DNA of 64,000 nucleotides from Poseidonocella pacifica. Its GTDB lineage: Bacteria; Pseudomonadota; Alphaproteobacteria; Rhodobacterales; Rhodobacteraceae. The stretch spans positions 21,419 to 85,418 of the forward strand of contig NZ_FOJU01000006.1 of the NCBI RefSeq assembly GCF_900111875.1. Reading direction: 5' to 3'. The notes under the pieces were generated by a model. It did not search any database. It saw only the letters and a program-made list of their open reading frames with translations, and was not told the origin of the DNA. Both the position numbers and the translations under genes were made by a program. Of the stretch, positions 37,903-45,883 are shown piece by piece (the stretch's first letter is position 1; each line of letters begins with the position of its first letter).

Positions 37903-40275
37903 ATGAAACACGATACGCATCTCAACCCCGCCCTCGCCGCCGATATCCCGGCAACTTCCGTTCCCCAGCTTCGCAACGAGTCAGGCCAATTCGCAGGCAT
38001 TGCGCCCGTGCCCTGGTTGCACCCCGCACCGGTCACACCCTTCTCGACACCAGATCAGGTGACAGAAAAAATCGACCACGCAGTCACGGCCATCTTGTCC
38101 GGCGCAGTGACACATGATCCCGAAGGCGACGAGCCTGCACCCGTCGTCGCACTTGCCCCCAGCCCCGGGAGCGGAAAGACCACCCGGACGCAGAAGATCC
38201 TGGCCCAGCAGCCGCGCGATATCCTGGGGAAGGATGCTTTCTTCCTGATGCCGACATCGGACCTGTCCGGCGAGGCATGCGCAAGGGCGCGTCAAATGGC
38301 TATCTCCGGCAACGCGACGCCAGCTTTCCAGATGCTTGGAAGATCCGCTTTGAACCCGACGCAACCCGAAGAGCGCATGTGCCTTAAATGGAAGCTGGCG
38401 GAGCGGGTTTCCCGATCGGGCCTGCGCGTGCGAGAGACCCTATGCGAAGCGGTGGATACGGGCGACAATGAACCGGCACGCTGCCCCCACTTCGACACCT
38501 GTGCCTATCTCCAGCAGTTCCGCTGTCTGCCCGAGGAACCAGTGGACAGATACGCGGCCCACGCCTTCGCGCATCTTCCCGATCCGACGCAACGACCTGA
38601 GGGGCTGCGCGTCATTGACGAGAAGTTCTGGCCGTCGATGCTCAAAACGACCGTCGTGCCTGCGGCAGCTTTCGAGACGGAGCGGCGCTTTCCTGAGCCT
38701 GCGAACCCGGACGACGGGGAGATATCGTTGCAGTTTCAGCGGGTTCTTGAGGCGGCAGCAGCGGTATTGGGTGCCCTGAGATCCGAGCGTAGCCTGCTCG
38801 ATCTTCCCTACACTTCGACTGACTATCGGAGGTTCGCACGCGAGGAATTGTCCGCCGCGGAGGACCCGCCCGCGATCACTCCCGATATGCCAGCGACCGC
38901 GCAGGAGCAGCGGGTGGAGCAAATGCTCGCGTCCCGGAGCAATGCGCATCGGTATGCGCGCATCTGGGAAGCGCTGGCACAAGCTCATGAGCAGTCTCGG
39001 CACAGGCCAGACCGGGTCGAACTTCGCCACAGCATCTATTGGGACTCCGATAAGGCGAGCAAAGTCGAGGTCGAGGAAATCGTCGTGCACGGGATCAAGG
39101 ACATGATCAGCAATCCGCCGACCCTCGTGCTCGACGCGGATGCGAGCGAGACCATCCTCAGGGTCTTCTTTCCGGACATCGACGTTCATCACGCGACCCT
39201 CGAGCCGAATGCGGAAATCATTCAGGTCTCGAGTCATAGGATGAGCACAACCGCCCTGTTGAACTCGCCAAGCCTTCGCGATCGGTGCCGTCGAATGATC
39301 GAGGCGGAGGTCGAACGCGATCAGAAGGACCACGCCGCGGGCGTTCTCATCGGCTGCACGAAGAAGGTTGCGCGCCAGTTCTTTCTCGACGCCGGGCTGC
39401 TGAATGGTGACGAGAGCAGCGAAGAGGAAGTCCGGATCATGCTGGACACGCAACTTCTCGGAGCCAGCTGGCTCTGGTTCGGCGATCGGGCGCTTGGGTC
39501 GAACCGCTACGAAAGCTACTCGACCGTCATCGTGCTTGGCCGTAACGAGATTCCGCTGGACGCTCTCGAAGGACAGGGAAGAAGCCTGTTCGGCGATCGC
39601 GACGGAGAGGAGCCGCTTTGTTTCGTCGAACCGGACGAGCATGGTCGCCGGCTGATGCCCGAATTCATGGTGCCATACGAAATCAGATCAGCCGAACCAG
39701 TCGCAGTCCCTGTGCGCCTTCATCCCGATCCAAGAATCCGTGAGATCCAGCGTCAGCATCGGGAATGCGCAACGCGGCAATTGATCGAACGGCTCCGGCT
39801 GGGGCGCGCAAGCTACCGCAAGCGCGTGATCCTTGCGTGTAACATCCCGATCCCGAGTCTGCCGGTCGACCGCCTGGTCACCTTTGCCGAGATCGCCGGC
39901 GATGTGCCACGCCTTCAGCAAGCACTCGAAGAGACGGCTACGTGCCACCGCACGCTGATCTTGACCGGCAAACAAATGCCCGCCCATGCCGGCAAAACCT
40001 TCAAATCAGAGAAGGCCGCGCAGGACTGGCTGGGACGCACTCGGAAAAACCCGCGGACCGCTATGGATGTTCTTAATAATGGCGTGCGGGGTTTTTCTAT
40101 CTTCGCCGCCCATATCAGACGCCAGCAGCCGCGAGCACAGTTGGAGGTCTGCATCGTCCTCGTCAGTGAGGGCGAGTGTCCGCGAGAGGTGATCGAAGCG
40201 GCTCACGGTCCGCTCCGTGAGTATCGGCCGGTCGATCTGACCGAGGAGCGGGTCTTCGGCAAGCCTCGCGCCTGA
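37903..40275 (+). CDS. P-loop ATPase, helicase-like, with cysteine cluster
   Basis: This is a 790-residue protein from ATG 37903; an in-frame TTG three codons upstream is possible. Walker A is LAPSPGSGKTT near residue 88. A cysteine cluster follows at about 192-209 (CPHFDTCAYLQQFRC), then VIDEKFW near 237 as a Walker B. PTLVLDADASETILR near residue 408 recalls the motif III region of SF2 helicases, and VIVLGRNEIPLDALEGQGR lies where motifs V and VI would be. I read it as a divergent SF2-type helicase or translocase, possibly with an Fe-S or zinc site. It leads the plus-strand run to the AlpA-like and recombinase genes. A hairpin repeat lies inside its 3' end. Confidence 0.65.
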   Translation: MKHDTHLNPALAADIPATSVPQLRNESGQFAGIAPVPWLHPAPVTPFSTPDQVTEKIDHAVTAILSGAVTHDPEGDEPAPVVALAPSPGSGKTTRTQKILAQQPRDILGKDAFFLMPTSDLSGEACARARQMAISGNATPAFQMLGRSALNPTQPEERMCLKWKLAERVSRSGLRVRETLCEAVDTGDNEPARCPHFDTCAYLQQFRCLPEEPVDRYAAHAFAHLPDPTQRPEGLRVIDEKFWPSMLKTTVVPAAAFETERRFPEPANPDDGEISLQFQRVLEAAAAVLGALRSERSLLDLPYTSTDYRRFAREELSAAEDPPAITPDMPATAQEQRVEQMLASRSNAHRYARIWEALAQAHEQSRHRPDRVELRHSIYWDSDKASKVEVEEIVVHGIKDMISNPPTLVLDADASETILRVFFPDIDVHHATLEPNAEIIQVSSHRMSTTALLNSPSLRDRCRRMIEAEVERDQKDHAAGVLIGCTKKVARQFFLDAGLLNGDESSEEEVRIMLDTQLLGASWLWFGDRALGSNRYESYSTVIVLGRNEIPLDALEGQGRSLFGDRDGEEPLCFVEPDEHGRRLMPEFMVPYEIRSAEPVAVPVRLHPDPRIREIQRQHRECATRQLIERLRLGRASYRKRVILACNIPIPSLPVDRLVTFAEIAGDVPRLQQALEETATCHRTLILTGKQMPAHAGKTFKSEKAAQDWLGRTRKNPRTAMDVLNNGVRGFSIFAAHIRRQQPRAQLEVCIVLVSEGECPREVIEAAHGPLREYRPVDLTEERVFGKPRA
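40044..40096. repeat. Hairpin repeat, copy B (inside the ATPase gene)
   Basis: It shares 21 identical bases with copy A at 33788. The outer stem (AAAAACCCGC with GCGGGGTTTTT, one bulged G) ends in a T-run, which resembles a Rho-independent terminator although it lies about 180 bp before the stop codon. The frame stays open through it, encoding RKNPRTAMDVLNNGVRGF. Confidence 0.6.
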
Positions 40276-40494
40276 GAATCTCCGGCTCACTTGGGCAACA
40301 CACCCGAGCCCACGACCTCGTGGCCTCCGGTCCATCAACCGTCCAACTGTCGTCGTCATTGATCGGCGACGGTATACCCATCGCTGAAGTGGCCTGAGGC
40401 TGACTGCCTGCACAAGATGTTGTAATCGCGGGTAATTTTGCGGGTCGCCCTCGCTTTTTTTTCAGGGGCCCCAGGGGACTAATTCCTTCGGGCC

Positions 40495-40959
40495 ATGATG
40501 GACCGACCCCTCACCCGCGACGACCTCGAAGTCTTCTTTCGGATTCGAAAGAAGCCGGGAAGCGATGACCGGCGAGCCTTGGCTAAAGTCCTCGGGGCGC
40601 TCGACATCCGACTTCGCGGCGAGACGACACGCTGGCCCGTGGTATGGCGGGCCATCGGCCTCGCGGAACGTCAAAGCCGAAACCACCATTTGGAATTGAC
40701 TGAACCGCTGCTCACCGCGGCTGCCGCCGCTGACCTGCTCGGTCAGGCCGATCCTTCAATCATCTACCGTTGGTCAGTGGGCAAACTTCCGGCGGGGACA
40801 CCTCCGTTCCCTCCTGTGATCGACCTGTCGGGTGGACGTGATAACGCGCGCGCGAAGCGCTGGCGCAAGGCAGAGGTGCTCGCATGGCACGAGCGCCGTC
40901 CACTCCCCCAATACGCAAAAGCCGCGCCGGTTTTCGGCGCGCTCACTCCCCCGAATTGA
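40495..40959 (+). CDS. AlpA/excisionase-like DNA-binding protein
   Basis: This is a 154-residue protein. Residues about 65-135 (LLTAAAAADLLGQADPSIIY, RWSVGKLPAGTPPFP, then KRWRKAEVLAWHE) have the shape of a MerR/AlpA-type winged helix, in which a wing carrying P-x-x-x-x-L/I is followed by 'R W R ... E V xx W'. Such proteins regulate or direct recombination of mobile elements. It sits 220 bp before the paired recombinase genes, with direct repeats in between, a fitting place for a recombination directionality factor. Confidence 0.65.
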   Translation: MMDRPLTRDDLEVFFRIRKKPGSDDRRALAKVLGALDIRLRGETTRWPVVWRAIGLAERQSRNHHLELTEPLLTAAAAADLLGQADPSIIYRWSVGKLPAGTPPFPPVIDLSGGRDNARAKRWRKAEVLAWHERRPLPQYAKAAPVFGALTPPN

Positions 40960-41018
40960 GGTCCATGGCGATGCCTTCTCACCCGCGGGACACAGCGATT
41001 TGCACCCAGACGACCCGG

Positions 41019-41130
41019 CACACACGCAAGCGACCAGGATACAAACGCCCGCCCGGTTTCACAGGCGGCAACCTCGGAGGCGTGTGTGTCCCAGGTGCGC
41101 TTTGGCGACCGGAAGCGCACGCAAGCGACC
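41019..41130. repeat. Direct and inverted repeats upstream of the paired recombinases
   Basis: CACGCAAGCGACC occurs at 41023-41035 and 41118-41130 (13-bp direct repeat). CACACACGC (41019-41027) and GCGTGTGTG (41080-41088) are inverted. All lie in the 219-bp gap between the AlpA-like gene and the first recombinase. They are candidate binding sites for these proteins. Confidence 0.45.
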
Positions 41131-41178
41131 CGCACCCCTCGCTGATCCAATACAAGCAAACCATGAGAGGAACATTCC

Positions 41179-43026
41179 ATGCTTGATCTGACCAACCGCC
41201 CCCAGACCCCAACAAGCGCCATGGCGGTCGCCAGCACCGCGCCTGCCGCGACGCAGGGAGCCCGCCCAACGCTTGCGGATCTCAAGGCCCACGTCTCGGC
41301 CCGGACCGACGTGACGCCATCGGTCAAATCCAGATATCTCGGGGCAATCGGCGAGGTGGGGGAGATACTGAACCGGCCACTCGTCGCGGTCTCGGCCGAG
41401 CTGTCGCTCGTCGAGGAGCGGTTTCCGCTCGACGGATTCGATCCCGACCACTGGCCGACGGATGTGGCCTACCGGCTCTTTCGGCGCCGTCTCCAAGCCC
41501 CGTTGCGGCAGTTCCTCGGCGTGCACGAAGCACAGGCCGCGCTGCGGGCACAGCAGGATGACTGGACCCGCCTCTTCGCCGCGATCAAGCCGCTCGCCGA
41601 AGGCCGGGTCGGAAAGAATGCGAAATGGCATCCCATGAAGCTCGAAGCACTCAAGACCTTCGCATTGGTGGCCCGGTCCTACGGCTGGCAGCCGCAAGAC
41701 CTGACGCTGGTCGAGGCGCGGCGGATCGACGCCGATTTCCGCGGCAACAAGCGGGACGCCAACGCCCGCGCACTCCGGCGGCTCGATGAGCTACGGACAT
41801 TCCCGGAGCTGCTGCCCCTGCTGCCGCAGCGTCCGATCGGGTTCGGCGCCGAGCGGCGCGTTCCGCTGATAACGGAGATCGAGCCGGTCTGGGAAGCGCA
41901 GTTCCTGCCGTGGATCGAGGCGGTCACGAAGACCGGCTGGGACCCGGTGAGCCAGGAATTCGCAGACGAGCATACTAAGCACGCAGCCGTAATGCGTGCG
42001 GCTATGCGCACCGGCCTCCGTATCGGGCTCGAGATCGGTGCCGTGAGCTCCAATCAACCGGACCTCAAGGCCATTCTTGCCGATGACGAAATCGTCTGCG
42101 CCATCGCCGGAGAAATGCTGGCGCGGCACGATCGGTCAAAGAAGAAGGGCCGTCTCAGGCCCCGCACGTCCCGCAAGTATATCAAGATACTCAACCAGTT
42201 CCGCGCCCATCTCGGCATCGAGACGGCAATGCTGAAGCAGGTGCTGGCGAACAACGATGTGGCTCGCAAGGGAAAGCAGGCGGAGAAATCCATGACGCCC
42301 AAAAACCGCAAGTTCTGCGAGGGCCTTATCGAAAAGCCGGCTCTGCGCAGGCGGTTTCTAACGTCGTTTCAGGTGCTGCGCGCGGCCGCAGAGGCCAGCC
42401 TCGCGCGAATCGCCGCGGAGGACCGCAAGCCCACGCCGGGGGAGATCGCGCGCGTGCGAAAACTCGGTGCTGCGGCCTGCTTTGCCGCGATCGAGATCGG
42501 AGGAGCTCCTATCCGTGTGGAGAACGCCATGCGCCTGACCTGCGTGGAGAACGACGCGCAGATCCGCATTCCGAAGAAGGGCAAGCAGCCGATCAAGATC
42601 CACATTCCTGCGGCGCTTACTAAGAATAAGGTCACGATCGAGTTTCCGATCCGGCTGAACAAGCACGGCTATCACGACACAATCCACTGGTATCTGCGCG
42701 TCATCCGCCCGCTCTTCGCCCATGCCGCGACGAGCCCTTACCTGTTTCCGGCAGTCAGGACGCCGGGCGCCTATCTCAACCCGGACTTCTTCGGGGCCGA
42801 GTTCGCAGGACTGATGCGGACGGTGGTGAACCTGCCGATGACGCCGCACCAGATGCGGCACGGCCAGACCTCTCTCCTGCTCGAGCGGCACCCCAACGAG
42901 ATCGAGGTGATCGCAAAGCGGATCGACGACACGCCCGGCACCCTGCGCCAGTTCTACGGCTGGCTGAATTCGATGAAACTGGTCGAACGCGGCCAGGATC
43001 TGCTCGTCGAACTGATGGAGAACTGA
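41179..43026 (+). CDS. Tyrosine recombinase-like protein (first of a pair)
   Basis: This is a 615-residue protein. A long N-terminal region of unknown fold (1 to about 330) precedes a core-binding region (SRKYIKILNQFRAHLGIETA) and a catalytic domain. Box I arginine is in GAPIRVENAMRLT near 444. A lysine-bearing hairpin KGKQPIKIHIP is near 470, HQMRHGQTSLLLER near 557, and the candidate Tyr in LRQFYGWLNSM near 592. All catalytic positions look filled, so it may be active. One base separates its stop from the next gene. It is a different subfamily from the integrase at the island end. Confidence 0.8.
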   Translation: MLDLTNRPQTPTSAMAVASTAPAATQGARPTLADLKAHVSARTDVTPSVKSRYLGAIGEVGEILNRPLVAVSAELSLVEERFPLDGFDPDHWPTDVAYRLFRRRLQAPLRQFLGVHEAQAALRAQQDDWTRLFAAIKPLAEGRVGKNAKWHPMKLEALKTFALVARSYGWQPQDLTLVEARRIDADFRGNKRDANARALRRLDELRTFPELLPLLPQRPIGFGAERRVPLITEIEPVWEAQFLPWIEAVTKTGWDPVSQEFADEHTKHAAVMRAAMRTGLRIGLEIGAVSSNQPDLKAILADDEIVCAIAGEMLARHDRSKKKGRLRPRTSRKYIKILNQFRAHLGIETAMLKQVLANNDVARKGKQAEKSMTPKNRKFCEGLIEKPALRRRFLTSFQVLRAAAEASLARIAAEDRKPTPGEIARVRKLGAAACFAAIEIGGAPIRVENAMRLTCVENDAQIRIPKKGKQPIKIHIPAALTKNKVTIEFPIRLNKHGYHDTIHWYLRVIRPLFAHAATSPYLFPAVRTPGAYLNPDFFGAEFAGLMRTVVNLPMTPHQMRHGQTSLLLERHPNEIEVIAKRIDDTPGTLRQFYGWLNSMKLVERGQDLLVELMEN

Positions 43027-43027
43027 G

Positions 43028-44755
43028 ATGAGCTATGACACCAGGGAGCGCGAGGAGATCCTCGCGGCGCCCCGCTTCGCGCCCTATCGCGAGTTGCCGG
43101 GTATAGCCCGAATCGGCCAGCGCGAACTCCGCGCGCTCGACAGGTTCTTCGCCTTCGCGGAAACGCGCGGGGTGAGCGTGCCGGCCGTGGCGGACTTTCT
43201 GGCCTTCGCCGCGGCCGACAAGTCCCCGCGGAAGCTGGAGGATCTGCGCACTGCCTTCGACCGGCTGCTGCCAGAGGGAACGCCTGTGCGGGACACGGTG
43301 CGCGACGCGATACGGGCCAAGCGCCCGCGTGGGCGGTCCTGCGACTGGCGGAGCCGCGAGGTGCTGCGCGAAGACCCCCTGATGGCGCCCTATCGCAACC
43401 TGCCCGCCTTCGACGATGTGCCGCTCGAGGATTTGCGCGTGCTCGCACGGTTCCTGGCCTTCGCGGAGGCGCGGGGCATTTCTGTGCCCACGGAGGCGGA
43501 CTACCTCGCCTACACCGCCGATACCGGCTCGTCCCGGCGCTTGCGCAGCCTCAAATGCGCGCTCGACCGCCTGCTGCCGGGCAATCCGGCGGTGCATGTG
43601 GTCCTCGCAGCGGCCATCGCGGCGAAGGCACCCGCGCACCCTGGCGAAAGCAAGCGCCAACCGCGTGTTGCCGCGCGCCGCGTCGACGTCTCGAATCTGC
43701 CGACTGAATGGCAGGCGTTGCTGCGCGATATGCGCCTCGGCGCCCTGCCGCTGCATGTGGCGGCGCCGGCGGCCTCCCGCGTCGACGGCATGGAGGACGT
43801 GCTGCGCGAATACGCCCATGTGCAGCGGGAAGCTGGCGCTCGGCTCGAAATCACCGTCGAGGGCGTGCGTCGCCTCGAAGCGTCGCGCGCAGCGCATGCG
43901 GCGGCGCGCTCGTCGCCGAAACATCGCGACCAGGGCAATCGGCCCGCTACACGTCACACGGCCGTGATGCGGTTGCGTCAATTTAGCGAAGCCCTCAGCC
44001 TCGATCCGGCTTTGATTGCCGATCTTCGCGCGCACGAGAACGCGCTGCGCCGGAAACTGGACACGGTGGTCCCGCTCAAGTTCGCGAGGCTCGAAGACCT
44101 GCCCGACCTCAAGACCACTTGGACGTTGGCCCACAAGCTGCTGGACGACAGCGCCGCGGAGCCCCGGCGCCAGACCGCGCTGCGCCTTCTCAACGAGGCG
44201 GCCGTCATCGCCGTCTGGACGTTGCTACCGCTCCGCCTGCGCGACGGGCAGCTCCTCTGGGAACGGCACGTCCGGTTCGACGACCCTCGCTACCGGGTCG
44301 ATATCGTCACCGCCAAGGAGGATGAGCCTCTTAGGGGACCGCTGCACAGGGTCCTGACCCCCTTTCTCGATGCGCTGGTTCTGCGCGGACTTGATCCGGC
44401 CTGGCTCGGCGAGATGCGGCCCCGCGCGATGGATCAGCAACTGCCGCTTTTCCGGGACGTAGACGGCCGCATGCTGGCGCGCAGTTATCCGTCGAAGGTC
44501 TGGCGGACGCATTTCGGGACTGGCGCACACATCTCGCGCTCCCGCGTGCATACTGAGTTGGGCCAGCTCGGCCCCGAAGGCGTAGAGGCCGCCTTGGCCA
44601 TCGAGGCCCAGCGGGACCCGCGCACCGCCGCGCACTACCACGGGAAGGCCGTGTCAGCCGCCAAACGCCTGCGGGGGCAAGAGATGGTCGATTGTCTCCT
44701 CGAGGAGTGCTTCGAGGCGGAGTCGCCTGTCCAAACCGGTGCTGGCGCAGGATAA
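43028..44755 (+). CDS. Tyrosine recombinase-like protein with duplicated N-terminal domain (second of a pair)
   Basis: This is a 575-residue protein. Residues about 8-98 and 111-201 are clear tandem repeats: both contain APYR-LP, DLR/ELR-AL-RF-AFAE-RG-SVP, a stretch ending in LDRLLP or FDRLLP, and a final AIRAKRP or AIAAKAP. The C-terminal part looks recombinase-like. LLPLRLRDGQLLW near 400 can supply the first Arg, GAHISRSR near 500 the HxxR, and AAHYHGKAV near 537 the Tyr. The match is weaker than for its partner, so it might be a DNA-binding or regulatory partner. Co-translation with the previous gene (1-bp gap) suggests a heteromeric recombinase. Confidence 0.65.
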   Translation: MSYDTREREEILAAPRFAPYRELPGIARIGQRELRALDRFFAFAETRGVSVPAVADFLAFAAADKSPRKLEDLRTAFDRLLPEGTPVRDTVRDAIRAKRPRGRSCDWRSREVLREDPLMAPYRNLPAFDDVPLEDLRVLARFLAFAEARGISVPTEADYLAYTADTGSSRRLRSLKCALDRLLPGNPAVHVVLAAAIAAKAPAHPGESKRQPRVAARRVDVSNLPTEWQALLRDMRLGALPLHVAAPAASRVDGMEDVLREYAHVQREAGARLEITVEGVRRLEASRAAHAAARSSPKHRDQGNRPATRHTAVMRLRQFSEALSLDPALIADLRAHENALRRKLDTVVPLKFARLEDLPDLKTTWTLAHKLLDDSAAEPRRQTALRLLNEAAVIAVWTLLPLRLRDGQLLWERHVRFDDPRYRVDIVTAKEDEPLRGPLHRVLTPFLDALVLRGLDPAWLGEMRPRAMDQQLPLFRDVDGRMLARSYPSKVWRTHFGTGAHISRSRVHTELGQLGPEGVEAALAIEAQRDPRTAAHYHGKAVSAAKRLRGQEMVDCLLEECFEAESPVQTGAGAG

Positions 44756-44874
44756 CTCAATCCCGCGGCCAATAGGGTTCTGGCGCAGTGATCCGATCCG
44801 GGTTCGGGGGGCGACAAGGTTCTTTGCGCTCAAGGCAAAAGCTAAGCTACTTCAGCACAGATTGGATTTTCAGT

Positions 44875-45213
44875 ATGAGTGAAACGGACATCCGACCCGA
44901 ACATTTAGGATGGGTCGAAATCGCCCTCCGAGCCGCCAATCCAGACCTTCCACTGCTGCACATCTCCGCGCAATGTCACTTTGGATCTGCAAAACGTATC
45001 GCCTTTGTCGACATCTTCGGCGTGGAGAAAGATGACACCCGGCGTCGCCAAGTTCGCGCCGAAGCACACGACACCCTTCGGCGCCTCGGCTACGCCATTA
45101 AGATCGAGTCCGGGCGCGACGTATACGATATCGAACCGGTTCGGCCGGTATCCGCGCACGACCTCATGCGCATGCTGGGGTGTCTGCAAGCCGCTTGCGA
45201 ACAAGAAAACTGA
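44875..45213 (+). CDS. Hypothetical protein
   Basis: It has 112 residues from ATG 44875 (MSETDIRPEHLGWVEIALRA). An earlier codon at 44788 would add a basic stretch without support. The middle (AFVDIFGVEKDDTRRRQVRA) is charged and the rest is an alpha/beta mixture. I recognise no family. It follows the recombinase pair by 120 bp on the same strand. Confidence 0.5.
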   Translation: MSETDIRPEHLGWVEIALRAANPDLPLLHISAQCHFGSAKRIAFVDIFGVEKDDTRRRQVRAEAHDTLRRLGYAIKIESGRDVYDIEPVRPVSAHDLMRMLGCLQAACEQEN

Positions 45214-45327
45214 ACCGGCGGACCACATCTCCCTGTTCTTATCCAGGCAGACTGAATCTCAGCGCCGCGTGGGTGGCTCATTTCGGCAATTCAACGGCCT
45301 CAGCGACACTGCCGGTTTGCTCATATA

Positions 45328-45603
45328 ATGGCGACGCCCGCAGACGCGTCGCAGCCAAGCCTCCTCCGAGCGAGCATAAGCTCATTGCCCTGGTGCGGCG
45401 CCCGTCCCTCTACCGCCCTGGAGTTCGACGCGCAGGGGCAGGAAGAAAAAGAAGACAGCCCTACAGCGAAGGCGCTGGCCTCAGCCCCCGCTAAGCTCGT
45501 CTTTCAAACCGGCAACACCACCAAGTTCAGTTGCGACGGACAACCATGTGGGCATGCCCGCGCCGGTAAGGAAATCCGTTATAAGTGCCTCGCTGGCCGG
45601 TAG
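45328..45603 (+). CDS. Doubtful small reading frame
   Basis: This is a 91-codon frame (MATPADASQPSLLRASISSL) with no clear ribosome-binding site and no family; a CxxxxC pair lies near the end. It lies in the 670-bp stretch 45214-45883 between the last recombinase-module gene and the convergent helicase stop, where I see no better-supported gene. Parts of the stretch may be decayed coding sequence. Confidence 0.2.
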   Translation: MATPADASQPSLLRASISSLPWCGARPSTALEFDAQGQEEKEDSPTAKALASAPAKLVFQTGNTTKFSCDGQPCGHARAGKEIRYKCLAGR

Positions 45604-45883
45604 CGTCGAGAAGGGGGGAGTTGTCCGTATCTTCTTCTGAGACGGCCTCGATGGCCGTCGCAGCGGATGGTCCAGTGGCCTGGATATTCTGGTCTTCGTC
45701 GAACGCGATATAGCCTGCTATTGTAACAATGAGTCTTCAAGCACGAACGCAGCTACAAGAGCCGCAAGGTCGTGATGGTGAACGCGCACCGGCGGTGTAG
45801 CGGACGAACCGTCACTGCCGCGGCGTATGGTCGGACCGCTTGGTGGACATGCCTGACCTTCTTGCCGCCGCACGTCCAGCCTC

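Noticed and set aside
40832..41191. Plus-strand frames between the AlpA-like gene and the first recombinase
   Set aside because: They overlap both flanking genes out of frame and have no ribosome-binding site or family; the region is better explained by repeats and a promoter.
42776..44134. 452-codon minus-strand frame opposite the recombinase pair
   Set aside because: Spans the junction of two overlapping-strand coding genes, Arg-rich with no motif; the plus-strand genes have repeats and catalytic motifs.
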